Part shown: piece by piece, positions 43,908-54,182 of the stretch | Layout of the letters: each line of letters opens with the position of its first letter | Position numbering within the stretch: the stretch's first letter is position 1 | Assembly: GCF_003387615.1 (NCBI RefSeq) | Contig: NZ_QUNS01000002.1 | Location: 372,001 to 436,000, forward strand | Direction of reading: 5' to 3' | Length of the DNA stretch: 64,000 nt | Source: Tenacibaculum gallaicum | Lineage (GTDB): Bacteria; Bacteroidota; Bacteroidia; Flavobacteriales; Flavobacteriaceae | Translations under genes and position numbers: made by a program | The notes under the pieces: generated by a model | Database searches by the model: none | What the model saw: the letters and a program-made list of their open reading frames with translations, nothing else | What the model was told of the DNA's origin: nothing

Positions 43908-46325
43908 TTACTTTTTCCATTTTAATCGTAAACTATTGCTAACCACACTAACACTACTCATAGCCATAGCTGCACCAGCAATCATAGGGTTTAATAAGAA
44001 ACCATTAAATGGATATAAAATACCAGCTGCAATAGGAATACCAATAAGGTTGTAAATAAATGCCCAAAATAGGTTTTGTTTAATGGTAGCTACCGTTTGT
44101 TTTGAAAGCTTTATAGCTTGTGGTATTTTACTCAGGTCAGATGATATAATGGTCATTTTAGCAACATCCATTGCAATATCACTACCTTTTCCCATGGCAA
44201 TACTTACATCAGCAGTAGCTAGGGCAGTACTGTCGTTAATACCATCACCAACCATAGCAACGGTTTTTCCTTGTTGCTGTAACTCTTTTACAAAATCGGC
44301 TTTATGTTGTGGTAATACTTCAGCTTTATAATGTTGAATACCTGTTTCTTCAGCGATAGATTTTGCGGTAGCTTCGTTGTCACCCGTAAGCATGTATAAT
44401 TCAATATCCATAGCTTGTAGCTCCTTAATAGCTTGTACTGAGGTTTCTTTTATTTTGTCTGAAATAGCAAGTACAGAAAGTGCTTCCTTATTATTAGCAA
44501 ACCAAATAACTGTTTTAGCTTGTTTACTCCATTTGTTAGCTTGTTTTATAAGTTCGTCAGCTATGGAAATGTTGTTTTCAGCTAATAATTTCTTATTACC
44601 AACAAAAAAGGTTTCCTCGTTATAATCAGCCTTAGCACCTTTACCTGTAATACTGTCGAAATTTGTTAGTGTGGTAGTGGCAGTATCTCCTAAAAACTTT
44701 ACAACAGCTTCTGCTAATGGATGTTCAGATTTTTTCTCAATACTTAAAAGAATGTTTTTAGCGGTATCATTATTCTGTAACCAAGATATACCAGTAACCT
44801 CTGGTTTTCCTTCGGTAATGGTTCCTGTTTTATCTAAAATAATAGCGTTTACTTTTTTAGCAGATTCAAGGCTTTCAGCATCTTTAATTAAAATACCGTT
44901 TTCGGCACCTTTACCCACACCCACCATAATAGCGGTAGGGGTAGCGAGACCTAAAGCACAAGGGCATGCAATAACCAATACGGTGATGGCTGCTAATAAT
45001 CCTTGAACAACTCCGTTATCTCCACCTAAAATAAACCATATAATAAATGTAATAACAGCAATACTCATAACTACAGGTACGAAAATACTGGCGATTTTAT
45101 CAACTAATTTTTGTACAGGAGCCTTACTACCTTGTGCATCTTGCACCATTTTAATAATCTGAGCAAGCATGGTTTCTTTTCCAACTTTAACAGCTTTAAA
45201 TTGAAAACTTCCTTTCTGATTAATGGTTCCTGCAAATACTTTTTCATTTTCTTCTTTTAATACCGGAACAGGTTCACCACTTAACATGCTTTCATCTACA
45301 TACGAGCTTCCTGTAGTAACCATACCATCTACTGCAATTTTTTCTCCTGGTTTTACAAGAATAGTGTCACCTACGTTCACTTCTTCAATAGCAGTTTGCT
45401 TTTCCGTTCCGTCAGGTTGTATCACAATCACAGTTTTAGGCTGTAAACCCATCAATTTTTTAATGGCAGATGAGGTGTTTCCTTTGGCTTTTTCTTCTAA
45501 TAATTTTCCTAAAAGAATAAATGCAATAATAACTGAAGCAGCCTCAAAATATACATGTGCTTCTAATCCTCTAGATTCCCAAAACTTAGGAAATAGCATG
45601 TTAAATACACTAAATATATAAGCTATACCCGTACTTAAGGCTACTAGGGTGTCCATATTTGCAGAACGATGTTTGGCTTGTTTCCATGCATTGATAAAAA
45701 AGTCTTTACCAAACCATAGCAACACTGGGGTAGAGAAGGCCCACATAATAGGGTTGGCGTAAGGCATGTTCATAAAAAACATACCAATAACAACTACAGG
45801 TAATGAAAGTATTACCGACCACATGGTTTTGGTTTTTAGTTGCTTGAACTTCTTTTCATGAATAGCTTCGAGGGTTTCTTGTTGTTTGGTTTCCTCTTCA
45901 ATTAGCAAATCATAACCCGCACCTTGTACTGCTTTTTGCAATTTTGTAGCATTGGTCATGTTAGGAAGATATTCTACCGTTAAATTTCCGTTAGCAAAAT
46001 TTACCGAAGCATTTACTACACCTGGTTCGTAGCTAACAATACTTTCAGCACTTCCTGCACAAGAGGCGCAAGTCATACCTAATACTGGAAATACTTTTTT
46101 AACAGTGGTAACACCATAGCCAAGGTCTTTTATAGTAGTAACGGCGTTTGCAAGAACTTCTTCATTAGTAACCGTAATAGCAGCTCTTTGGTTGTTTAGT
46201 TCTACTTTGTGGGTTTCAATTCCCTCAACATGTGCTAGTCCTTTTTCAACGATTAAAGCACAGTGCTCACTTTCCACACCTTCTAGAGGTAGGTAAATGA
46301 TTTCTTTATTGTTATTTGTTGCCAT
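43908..46325 (-). CDS. copA: copper-translocating P1B-type ATPase
   Basis: 805 residues. Two N-terminal HMA domains: the first (about 8-72) is degenerate, with only EHC in place of CxxC; the second has MTCASC (Cys86, Cys89). Eight membrane helices are expected. The ion-site motif is CPC (454-456), the phosphorylation site DKTGT (Asp498), the hinge motif MVGDGINDSTALATADVSIAMG, and the SEHPLAEAV motif in the N domain. It exports Cu(I) from the cytoplasm. The regulator with its own HMA domain is 86 bp upstream. Confidence 0.95.
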   Translation of the reverse strand: MATNNNKEIIYLPLEGVESEHCALIVEKGLAHVEGIETHKVELNNQRAAITVTNEEVLANAVTTIKDLGYGVTTVKKVFPVLGMTCASCAGSAESIVSYEPGVVNASVNFANGNLTVEYLPNMTNATKLQKAVQGAGYDLLIEEETKQQETLEAIHEKKFKQLKTKTMWSVILSLPVVVIGMFFMNMPYANPIMWAFSTPVLLWFGKDFFINAWKQAKHRSANMDTLVALSTGIAYIFSVFNMLFPKFWESRGLEAHVYFEAASVIIAFILLGKLLEEKAKGNTSSAIKKLMGLQPKTVIVIQPDGTEKQTAIEEVNVGDTILVKPGEKIAVDGMVTTGSSYVDESMLSGEPVPVLKEENEKVFAGTINQKGSFQFKAVKVGKETMLAQIIKMVQDAQGSKAPVQKLVDKIASIFVPVVMSIAVITFIIWFILGGDNGVVQGLLAAITVLVIACPCALGLATPTAIMVGVGKGAENGILIKDAESLESAKKVNAIILDKTGTITEGKPEVTGISWLQNNDTAKNILLSIEKKSEHPLAEAVVKFLGDTATTTLTNFDSITGKGAKADYNEETFFVGNKKLLAENNISIADELIKQANKWSKQAKTVIWFANNKEALSVLAISDKIKETSVQAIKELQAMDIELYMLTGDNEATAKSIAEETGIQHYKAEVLPQHKADFVKELQQQGKTVAMVGDGINDSTALATADVSIAMGKGSDIAMDVAKMTIISSDLSKIPQAIKLSKQTVATIKQNLFWAFIYNLIGIPIAAGILYPFNGFLLNPMIAGAAMAMSSVSVVSNSLRLKWKK

Positions 46326-46411
46326 TTTTTTACTGTATTAATTGTACAATACAAAGTTGGCATTAAGTTAGAGAAAATTTATTGTGGAATTTTGGAATTG
46401 ATTTATAAGAT

Positions 46412-46972
46412 TTACACCTCGTCTAATGGTTTTCTTCTGTCTTTACGAATTTTTTTAAAGTGACTAGGCGTTAATCCTGTAACTTTTTTAAACTGATTGC
46501 TTAAATATGCTACGCTTGAGTAGTGTAAACGAAAGGCAATTTCGCTTAATGATAATTCATCGTAAACGAGTAATTCTTTCACCTTTTCTATTTTTTGAGC
46601 AATAAAATACTTTTCTATGGTAGTGCCTTCTACTTCAGAAAAAAGATTGGATAAGTAATTATAATCGTGATGTAGTTCGTTGCTTAATAGTTCAGATAGA
46701 TTGATTTTTGTTTCACTGTCTTGATGGTGTACCAAATTGATGATTAGGTTTTTAATCTTTTCAATAATGCGACTTTTTTTATCATCAATAATTTCAAAGC
46801 CTAAGTTAATTAGGGTTTTGTCTAAATGTTCTTTTTCTTCGGTAGTAAGCTCTTTTTTAAGTGTAACTTCACCTAATTTAATACTCTTTACACCTACACC
46901 TAGTTTGTCTAGCTCATTTTGAATGACCATAATACAGCGATTGCAAACCATGTTTTTAATAGTGAGTGTCAT
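46412..46972 (-). CDS. HMA-AraC fusion regulator of copper export
   Basis: 186 residues. The N-terminal HMA-like domain (1-70) carries MVCNRC (Cys10, Cys13); the C-terminal AraC-type HTH (about 95-180) includes LSEIAFRLHYSSVAYLSNQFKKVTGLTPSHFKKIRK. It probably senses copper directly with the Cys pair and activates copA. It lies upstream of copA on the same strand with 86 bp between them. Confidence 0.88.
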   Translation of the reverse strand: MTLTIKNMVCNRCIMVIQNELDKLGVGVKSIKLGEVTLKKELTTEEKEHLDKTLINLGFEIIDDKKSRIIEKIKNLIINLVHHQDSETKINLSELLSNELHHDYNYLSNLFSEVEGTTIEKYFIAQKIEKVKELLVYDELSLSEIAFRLHYSSVAYLSNQFKKVTGLTPSHFKKIRKDRRKPLDEV

Positions 46973-47034
46973 AGTGTTTTTAGTATAGGTGTTAGGTTTG
47001 CAAAGATAGAAATAAGGAATGTTTTTATTTTAAA

Positions 47035-47379
47035 TTATATCATCGACTTATTGCAATAAGTTGCTTTTTCAAAATCTCTAATATTGATTGAAATAATAGG
47101 AACTTCAGAAAACATTAACTTCAATTCAGTAATAATTCTTTCAGAAAGATTCTTTTTTTGAGAGGTAGAGCGTCCCTCCATAATATTTGCAAAAATGTGA
47201 ATAAAATCATCAGTTGTGTTTCCTGTGGTATAATGCTCAAAAGAGTTAATTCTTACTTTTATATCTCTTTTATCAAACAGGTCAGTTGATTCTGCTGTGT
47301 CATACACTTTCTGAATAATTTCTGCTGGTGTTTTGATTTTTATAATGTTTTTAGAGCAATCAATTACGAAATGTGGCAT
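47035..47379 (-). CDS. 5-carboxymethyl-2-hydroxymuconate isomerase-like protein
   Basis: 114 residues of the tautomerase superfamily (CHMI family). The mature N-terminal Pro2 is the catalytic base (MPHFVIDCS), with FIHIFANIMEGRS and SINIRDF downstream. In other bacteria it acts in homoprotocatechuate breakdown. No other pathway gene is nearby, so the real substrate is uncertain. Monocistronic, with no strong link to the copper genes or clpC. Confidence 0.85.
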   Translation of the reverse strand: MPHFVIDCSKNIIKIKTPAEIIQKVYDTAESTDLFDKRDIKVRINSFEHYTTGNTTDDFIHIFANIMEGRSTSQKKNLSERIITELKLMFSEVPIISINIRDFEKATYCNKSMI

Positions 47380-47449
47380 AAGTTATTTTCATCTAATTTA
47401 TAAGAAGGTGTGAGTAATTTATTTTTCTTCTTAAAGGTTATGGTGTAAT

Positions 47450-47480
47450 AAAAATCCCAAGCGTTTTGCTTGGGATTTTT
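47450..47480 (-). terminator. intrinsic terminator after clpC
   Basis: Stem AAAAATCCCAAGC / GCTTGGGATTTTT (47450-47462 and 47468-47480) with a GTTTT loop. It lies 3 bp after the clpC stop on the minus strand; the stem sequence is also used at 31060. Confidence 0.9.
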
Positions 47481-47483
47481 GTT

Positions 47484-50045
47484 TTATTGGTCTTCGTCTA
47501 TTTCGGTACGAGACTCTTTTGGTTTTTCACCTTTTTCTATTTTTATAATGAGTTTTTTGTCTTTCTCATTTAAATCCATAAAGATGGTATCACCTTCATC
47601 AAGTTTTGAGTTTACAATTTCTTCAGCTAATGCATCTTCAATGTATTTTTGAATGGCTCTTTTTAATGGGCGAGCACCATATTGTTTGTCAAAACCTTTA
47701 TCGGCAATATAATCTTTGGCTTTTTCGCTTAAGTTTAGTTTGTAACCTAAATCATCAATACGTCTTAGTAATTTGTCTAATTCAATATCAATAATCTTAT
47801 GGATGTCTTCACGCTCTAATGAATTAAATATTACAACATCGTCAATACGGTTTAAGAATTCAGGAGCAAACGATTTCTTTAAAGCACCTTCAATAATACT
47901 TTTAGCGTGTGCATCTTCTTGCTCTTTTTTAGAAGAAGTTCCGAAACCTACGCCACCACCAAAATCTTTTAGTTTACGAACTCCAATATTTGAAGTCATA
48001 ATAATAATGGTGTTTCTAAAATCTATTTTGCGACCTAAACTATCTGTTATATGTCCGTCATCTAACACTTGTAATAACATGTTAAATACATCAGGGTGCG
48101 CTTTTTCAATCTCGTCTAATAAGATTACAGAGTAAGGCTTACGACGTACTTTTTCTGTTAATTGTCCACCTTCTTCATAACCAACATATCCTGGAGGTGC
48201 TCCAATTAAACGAGAAATGGCAAATTTCTCCATGTATTCACTCATATCAATTCTAATTAAAGAATCGTCAGAGTCAAATAACTCACGAGCTAATACTTTT
48301 GCTAATTGTGTTTTACCAACACCAGTTGAACCTAAGAAAATAAAAGAACCAATAGGTTTATTAGGATCTTTTAATCCAACACGGTTACGCTGTATAGCTT
48401 TAACAACTTTGGTAACAGCTTCATCTTGACCAATTACTTTACCTTTTATTAATTGAGGTAATTCTGCTAAACGGCTACTTTCTGCTTCGGCAACACGATT
48501 TACAGGAATTCCTGTCATCATCGATACTACTTCAGCTACATTGTCTTCAGTAACAGTTTCTCTATGTAATTTAGAGTCTTCTTCCCATTGCTGTTGTGCA
48601 GACTCTAAAGCTGTTTCTATATTTTTTTCGTCATCACGAAGCTTTGCAGCTTCTTCATATTTTTGTCCGCTTACAGCTTTGGTTTTGCGTCCTCTAATTT
48701 CTTCTAATTTAGCTTCTAATTCTAAAATTTGTTGAGGAACCACAATGTTAGTAATATGAATTCTCGATCCAGCTTCATCTAAAGCATCAATAGCTTTGTC
48801 TGGTAAAAAACGGTCAGTCATATAACGATTTGTCAATTTTACACAGGCATCAATAGCCTCATCGGTAAAAGTTACATGATGATGTGATTCGTATTTACCT
48901 TTAATATTGTGTAAAATTTGTATCGTTTCTTCAACCGTAGTAGGATCTACAATTATCTTTTGAAAACGACGCTCTAATGCACCATCTTTTTCAATATTAG
49001 TTCTGTATTCATCTAAGGTTGTGGCTCCAATACATTGAATTTCTCCTCTTGCTAAAGCAGGCTTTAACATGTTAGAAGCATCTAATGAGCCTGTAGCGCC
49101 ACCAGCACCAACAATTGTGTGAATTTCATCAATGAAAAGAATAATATCGTCATTTTTTTCTAGCTCGTTCATCAGCGCTTTCATACGCTCTTCAAACTGA
49201 CCTCTATACTTTGTTCCAGCAACTAAGCTAGCTAGGTCTAAAGAAACAATACGTTTGTCAAATAAAATTCGAGATACTTTTCTGTCAATAATACGTAAAG
49301 CTAATCCTTCAGCAATAGCAGATTTACCAACACCTGGTTCACCAATAAGCATTGGATTGTTCTTTTTTCGTCTACTTAAAATTTGAGAAACACGCTCAAT
49401 TTCTTTCAAACGTCCTACAACAGGGTCTAGCTTTCCTGCTATTGCTAAAGCTGTTAAATCACGTCCGAAGTTATCTAAAACAGGAGTTTTAGATTTTTTA
49501 ACTTGCTTTCCTTTTTGAGACTGTTGCCCGTAAGGGTTTGACTTTTCGTCAGCAAATTCATCATCAGATGGTGTTTCTCCTATTGGTGAAATAAAAGTGT
49601 CATCATCTACGTGTAGTTCTTTGTACAAGTTTTTAGTTTGTTCATAATCTACATCATATTTTTGAAGTAGCTTTGTGGTAGGGTCGTTTTCGTTACGTAA
49701 AATACACAGCAACAAGTGTGCGGTGTCTATTGCGTTACTTTGATATAGTTTAGCTTCTAAAAACGTGGTTTTTATAGCTTTCTCTGCTTGCCTAGTGAGA
49801 TGTAAACTCTTCCTTTGAGGGCTTGTTATAGATGGAGTTGTAGGATTTAACTTTTCTAGTTTATTGCGCACTAAATCTAAATCAACATCAAAAGTTGTTA
49901 ATATTTCAATGGCTTTTCCATCCCCTTTCCTAATCAAACCTAACAAAAGATGTTCAGTCCCAATAAAGTCATGTCCTAGTCGTAAGGCTTCCTCTTTACT
50001 GAAAGTAATCACATCTCTAACCTGTGGTGAAAAATTATCGTCCAT
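47484..50045 (-). CDS. clpC: ClpC-type AAA+ chaperone, ATPase subunit of Clp protease
   Basis: 853 residues. An N-terminal repeat domain (1-150), first AAA+ module with Walker A GEPGVGKS and Walker B IILFIDEIHT, a UVR/coiled-coil middle region (KYEEAAKLRDDEKNIE) and a second AAA+ module with GSTGVGKT and ILLDEIEKAH. It unfolds proteins for ClpP degradation. The acidic C-terminal tail is variable. It is transcribed away from gyrA, and 308 bp of intergenic DNA hold both 5' regions. Confidence 0.96.
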   Translation of the reverse strand: MDDNFSPQVRDVITFSKEEALRLGHDFIGTEHLLLGLIRKGDGKAIEILTTFDVDLDLVRNKLEKLNPTTPSITSPQRKSLHLTRQAEKAIKTTFLEAKLYQSNAIDTAHLLLCILRNENDPTTKLLQKYDVDYEQTKNLYKELHVDDDTFISPIGETPSDDEFADEKSNPYGQQSQKGKQVKKSKTPVLDNFGRDLTALAIAGKLDPVVGRLKEIERVSQILSRRKKNNPMLIGEPGVGKSAIAEGLALRIIDRKVSRILFDKRIVSLDLASLVAGTKYRGQFEERMKALMNELEKNDDIILFIDEIHTIVGAGGATGSLDASNMLKPALARGEIQCIGATTLDEYRTNIEKDGALERRFQKIIVDPTTVEETIQILHNIKGKYESHHHVTFTDEAIDACVKLTNRYMTDRFLPDKAIDALDEAGSRIHITNIVVPQQILELEAKLEEIRGRKTKAVSGQKYEEAAKLRDDEKNIETALESAQQQWEEDSKLHRETVTEDNVAEVVSMMTGIPVNRVAEAESSRLAELPQLIKGKVIGQDEAVTKVVKAIQRNRVGLKDPNKPIGSFIFLGSTGVGKTQLAKVLARELFDSDDSLIRIDMSEYMEKFAISRLIGAPPGYVGYEEGGQLTEKVRRKPYSVILLDEIEKAHPDVFNMLLQVLDDGHITDSLGRKIDFRNTIIIMTSNIGVRKLKDFGGGVGFGTSSKKEQEDAHAKSIIEGALKKSFAPEFLNRIDDVVIFNSLEREDIHKIIDIELDKLLRRIDDLGYKLNLSEKAKDYIADKGFDKQYGARPLKRAIQKYIEDALAEEIVNSKLDEGDTIFMDLNEKDKKLIIKIEKGEKPKESRTEIDEDQ

Positions 50046-50211
50046 AAATTTATTTTCTGTCTCTGTAAAGTTAGTAAGTTTTTTTCTTAAAAATTACAAA
50101 AAAGATGCCAATAGTTTTTTACTGACATTCTGACGAGTAAAATAAGGTGTTTTAAAGTTTTTTTATCTTATAAAATTGTTAATAAATAACGATAAAACAG
50201 TTTATATATTT

Positions 50212-50243
50212 TTTGTGTAAAACTGAGGGTTGTAGTATCTTGC
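50212..50243 (+). promoter_or_regulatory. candidate promoter of gyrA
   Basis: TTTG (50212-50215), 20 bases, then TATCTTG (50236-50242), close to the TAnnTTTG consensus. It would give a 5' leader of about 105 bases. The rest of the gap 50046-50353 holds the clpC 5' region on the other strand, where I see no clear promoter. Confidence 0.5.
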
Positions 50244-50280
50244 AATGTTTTAGAAAGTGCAGAGAACTAGAAAGCATTTT

Positions 50281-50318
50281 AAAAGTGAGTTTTATCGAGT
50301 GTAAAATTCACTTTTTTG
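50281..50318 (+). terminator. terminator-like hairpin inside the gyrA leader
   Basis: 14-bp stem (50281-50294 pairs with 50302-50315, core AAAAGTGA / TCACTTTT, one G-T wobble) with loop TCGAGTG and a following TTTTTT. It lies after the candidate promoter and 36 bp before the gyrA ATG, so it could attenuate gyrA or end a short leader RNA. Confidence 0.65.
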
Positions 50319-50353
50319 ACGAAAATAAATACTAATATTTTAAAAGAAAATAT

Positions 50354-52855
50354 ATGGCAGATGGCGAAAAGTTGATCCCTATCAACATTGAAGAGCAAAT
50401 GAAGTCCGCATACATCGATTATTCAATGTCGGTGATAGTATCAAGAGCATTACCAGATGTAAGAGATGGTTTAAAACCAGTACATAGAAGAGTTTTGTTT
50501 GGTATGCATGAATTAGGAATTAAAGCTACTGGTGCATATAAAAAGTCTGCAAGAATTGTAGGAGAGGTATTAGGTAAGTATCACCCACATGGAGATACTT
50601 CGGTGTACGATTCTATGGTGCGTATGGCACAAGACTGGAGTGTACGTTATATGATGGTTGATGGACAAGGGAACTTTGGTTCTGTAGATGGTGATAGTCC
50701 AGCAGCAATGCGTTATACTGAGGTACGTATGCAAAAAATATCAGAAGAAATGTTATCTGATATTGAAAAAGATACAGTAGATCATAAATTAAACTTTGAT
50801 GATACGTTGCATGAGCCAACCGTATTACCAACACGAGTTCCTAACTTATTAGTAAATGGAGCATCAGGTATTGCAGTAGGTATGGCAACTAATATGGCAC
50901 CACATAACTTAACAGAAGTTATTAATGGTACTATTGCGTATATAGCTAATCGTGATATTGAAATTGATGAGTTAATGCAACACATCAAAGCACCTGATTT
51001 TCCAACTGGAGGAATTATTTATGGATATGATGGTGTAAGAGATGCTTTTCATACAGGTCGTGGACGTATTGTAATGCGTGCCAAAGCTACGATTGAAGAA
51101 GTAAAAGGTCGTGAGTGTATCGTTGTAACTGAGATACCTTATCAAGTAAACAAAGCAGAAATGATTAAGAAAACTGCTGACTTGGTAAATGATAAGAAAT
51201 TAGAAGGTATTGCTAGTATTCGTGATGAATCTGACCGTAAAGGAATGCGCATCGTTTATGTATTAAAGCGTGATGCAATTCCTAATATTGTTTTAAATAA
51301 ATTATTTAAGTACACACAACTACAAACATCGTTTAGTGTAAATAATATTGCACTGGTAAAAGGTCGCCCAGAGCAATTAAACTTAAAAGAATTAATTCAT
51401 TATTTTGTAGAACATAGACATGAAGTTGTTGTTCGTAGAACAGAGTTTGAATTAAAGAAAGCCGAAGCTCGAGCACATATTTTAGAAGGGTTAATTATTG
51501 CATCAGATAATATTGATGAGGTGATTGCAATCATCAGAGGTTCTTCAAATGCTGATGAAGCTCGTGAAAAATTAATTGAACGTTTTGAGTTGTCAGAAAT
51601 TCAAGCACGTGCAATTGTAGAGATGCGTTTACGTCAGTTAACAGGACTAGAGCAAGATAAATTACGTGCGGAGTATGATGAGATTATCAAAACTATAGCA
51701 GATTTAAAAGATATTCTTGCAAACGAGCCAAGACGTTATGATATAATCAAAGAAGAATTACTTTATATTAAAGAGAAGTATGGAGATGAGCGTCGTTCAG
51801 TAATTGAATATGCAGGAGGAGATATGAGAATCGAAGATATGATTCCTAACTCTAAAGTAGTAGTAACTATTTCGCATGCAGGGTATGTGAAGCGTACAAA
51901 CTTAGATGAATACAAAGTTCAGAATAGAGGAGGGCGCGGACAAAAAGGAGCGACGACTCGTAACGAAGATTTCCTAGAGCATTTATTTGTAGGTACTAAC
52001 CACCAATACATGTTGTTCTTTACCCAGAAAGGAAAAGTGTTCTGGATGCGTGTATACGAAGTTCCAGAAGGAGGAAAGAATACGAAAGGAAGAGCGATTC
52101 AGAACTTAATAAACATTGAACAAGACGATAAAGTAAAAGCATTCTTAGTAACAGGAGATTTAAAAGATGAAGATTACATCAATAATCACTTTGTTATTAT
52201 GGCTACAAAGCGTGGTCAGGTTAAGAAAACGCCTTTAGAACAATATTCACGTCCAAGAGCTAATGGGATTAATGCTATTACTATTAAAGAAGGAGATGAA
52301 TTGTTAGAAGCGAAATTAACGACTGGAGATAGCCAAGTAATGTTAGCGCTTAAGTCAGGAAAATCAATTCGCTTCGAAGAGGCTAAAACACGTCCAATGG
52401 GAAGAACAGCATCTGGGGTTCGTGGTATTACATTGTCACACGAAAAAGATGAGGTAATTGGTATGATAGCTGTAAATGATATGGAAAGTAATATCTTAGT
52501 AGTTTCAGAGAAGGGATATGGAAAACGTTCTAAGTTAGAAGATTATCGTATAACAAATCGTGGAGGTAAAGGAGTTAAAACATTGAATATATCAGAAAAA
52601 ACTGGTAATTTAGTAGCTATTAAAAATGTTGATAACTCTAATGACTTGATGATTATTAACAAATCGGGTTTAACTATTAGAATGGCAGTTGAAGACTTGA
52701 GAGTTATGGGTAGAGCAACTCAAGGTGTTAAGTTAATCAATATTAAAGATAATGATGATATTGCTGCGGTAGCAAAAGTTATGCATGAAAAAGACGAAGA
52801 AGAAAATGGCACAGAAATTGAAAATGAAACGAATGAAAGTCAAGAACAACAATAA
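50354..52855 (+). CDS. gyrA: DNA gyrase subunit A
   Basis: 833 residues. Catalytic Tyr121 in AAMRYTEVR, the breakage-reunion domain to about residue 480, then six beta-pinwheel repeats in the C-terminal domain (motifs such as [11 protein letters not shown], the GyrA box, and [10 protein letters not shown]). An acidic tail ([19 protein letters not shown]) ends the protein. In the quinolone pocket, residue 82 is Thr and residue 86 Asp (E. coli 83 and 87). It introduces negative supercoils with GyrB. A TPR gene follows 16 bp downstream. Confidence 0.97.
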   Translation: MADGEKLIPINIEEQMKSAYIDYSMSVIVSRALPDVRDGLKPVHRRVLFGMHELGIKATGAYKKSARIVGEVLGKYHPHGDTSVYDSMVRMAQDWSVRYMMVDGQGNFGSVDGDSPAAMRYTEVRMQKISEEMLSDIEKDTVDHKLNFDDTLHEPTVLPTRVPNLLVNGASGIAVGMATNMAPHNLTEVINGTIAYIANRDIEIDELMQHIKAPDFPTGGIIYGYDGVRDAFHTGRGRIVMRAKATIEEVKGRECIVVTEIPYQVNKAEMIKKTADLVNDKKLEGIASIRDESDRKGMRIVYVLKRDAIPNIVLNKLFKYTQLQTSFSVNNIALVKGRPEQLNLKELIHYFVEHRHEVVVRRTEFELKKAEARAHILEGLIIASDNIDEVIAIIRGSSNADEAREKLIERFELSEIQARAIVEMRLRQLTGLEQDKLRAEYDEIIKTIADLKDILANEPRRYDIIKEELLYIKEKYGDERRSVIEYAGGDMRIEDMIPNSKVVVTISHAGYVKRTNLDEYKVQNRGGRGQKGATTRNEDFLEHLFVGTNHQYMLFFTQKGKVFWMRVYEVPEGGKNTKGRAIQNLINIEQDDKVKAFLVTGDLKDEDYINNHFVIMATKRGQVKKTPLEQYSRPRANGINAITIKEGDELLEAKLTTGDSQVMLALKSGKSIRFEEAKTRPMGRTASGVRGITLSHEKDEVIGMIAVNDMESNILVVSEKGYGKRSKLEDYRITNRGGKGVKTLNISEKTGNLVAIKNVDNSNDLMIINKSGLTIRMAVEDLRVMGRATQGVKLINIKDNDDIAAVAKVMHEKDEEENGTEIENETNESQEQQ

Positions 52856-52871
52856 ATAAACCATAACAAAA

Positions 52872-54110
52872 ATGAAAAAACAAATCTTAGCCCTTTCTTT
52901 AGGATTAATGTCGTTGGGGGCAATCGCTCAAAAATCAGAACTTAAAGCTGCTGAGAAGGCTATAAAAAAACAAGATTTTACTACAGCATTAAGTACCCTT
53001 AACGCTATTGAGGGTTCTTTAATGATGAACGGTGAAGATAAATATAAGTCTAAATTTTACTTTTTAAAAGGAAAGGCATTAGCAGCTAAAAAAGATTATA
53101 AAGAGGCAGGAGAAGCTTTGAATGCTTTATTAGCAATGAAAGAAAATAAGTATACTGATGAAGCTAAGCCTATCTTAAACCAATTGATTCAAGAGGTTTC
53201 AAAAAAAGCGGTTGATTTATATAATAATAAGAAAGACTATAAAAATGCAGCAGAAGATTTTTATTTAACATATGTATTAAGTCCTACGGATACTTCTTTT
53301 GCTTTTAATGCTGCGGTTTCAGCTACTCAGGCTAAAGACTATGATAAGGCTATTGAATATTATAGAGAGTTACAAAAAATAGGTTATACAGGTGTTGAAA
53401 AACAATATGTAGCTACAGACAAAGCTACAGGTAAGGTAGAAAGTTTTGGTAATGACAAAGCAAGAAGAGATTTAATGGTAAAAACAGGGAATTATGTAAA
53501 ACCTGAAGTTAAATCTTCTGACTCTAAATCAGCAACAATTGTTAAAAATGTAGCTTTAATTTTAAAAGAGCAAGGAAAAACAGATGAAGCTATTGCAGCT
53601 TTTAAAGATGCTCGTGCTTCTAACCCTAAAGATTTAAATTTAATTTTAAATGAAGCTCAGTTATATGTTGAGATGGGTAAAATGGATAAGTTTGGAGAGT
53701 TGATGAATGAAGCAGTAGCTTTAGATCCAGAAAACCCAACTTTATACTATAATTTAGGCGTTGTAAACTTTAACGAAGGTAGAATGGATGATGCTAAGAA
53801 GTATTATACTAAAGCTGTTGAGTTAAAGCCAGATTATGCTGATGCTTATATGAATTTAGCAGTAGTAGTTTTAGATAAAGAAAAAGCTATTGTTGAGGAA
53901 ATGAATAAAAACTTGTCAAATTTCAAGAAGTATGATGAGTTAGCAGCTAAGCAAAAAGAGGTTTACAAAGAAGCTATTCCATTTTTAGAAAAAGCTGATA
54001 GTTTAAACAGAAATGTAGAAACTGTTAAAACTTTAATGAATTTATATGAGGTTTTAGAAATGAGCGATAAAGCTTCAGAATATAGAGATTTATATCAATC
54101 AATGAAATAA
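52872..54110 (+). CDS. exported TPR protein downstream of gyrA
   Basis: 412 residues. A signal peptide (1-19, GAIAQ) is followed by about eight TPR units across 25-405, e.g. ALNAIEGSLMMNGEDKYKSKFYFLKGKALAAKKDYKEAGEALNAL and NPTLYYNLGVVNFNEGRMDDAKKYYTKAVELKPDYADAYMNLAVV. Probably a periplasmic scaffold. It lies 16 bp after gyrA on the same strand, so it is probably co-transcribed, an order I recall from other flavobacteria. Confidence 0.85.
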   Translation: MKKQILALSLGLMSLGAIAQKSELKAAEKAIKKQDFTTALSTLNAIEGSLMMNGEDKYKSKFYFLKGKALAAKKDYKEAGEALNALLAMKENKYTDEAKPILNQLIQEVSKKAVDLYNNKKDYKNAAEDFYLTYVLSPTDTSFAFNAAVSATQAKDYDKAIEYYRELQKIGYTGVEKQYVATDKATGKVESFGNDKARRDLMVKTGNYVKPEVKSSDSKSATIVKNVALILKEQGKTDEAIAAFKDARASNPKDLNLILNEAQLYVEMGKMDKFGELMNEAVALDPENPTLYYNLGVVNFNEGRMDDAKKYYTKAVELKPDYADAYMNLAVVVLDKEKAIVEEMNKNLSNFKKYDELAAKQKEVYKEAIPFLEKADSLNRNVETVKTLMNLYEVLEMSDKASEYRDLYQSMK

Positions 54111-54127
54111 GAAATTTATTTAAGTAT

Positions 54128-54163
54128 AAAAAAGCCGAAACTTTTAAAGTTTCGGCTTTTTTA
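54128..54163. terminator. terminator after gyrA-TPR, shared with the NlpC/P60 gene
   Basis: AAGCCGAAACTTT with AAAGTTTCGGCTT arms (about 54132-54158) and T-rich/A-rich flanks. It sits between convergent genes. Confidence 0.9.
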
Positions 54164-54182
54164 TGTAGTAAAGTTAAATAGT

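Noticed and set aside
50594-50612. Quinolone resistance from Thr82 of GyrA
   Set aside because: Thr at this position may be the natural residue in this lineage, and Asp86 is normal; nothing shows a resistance mutation.
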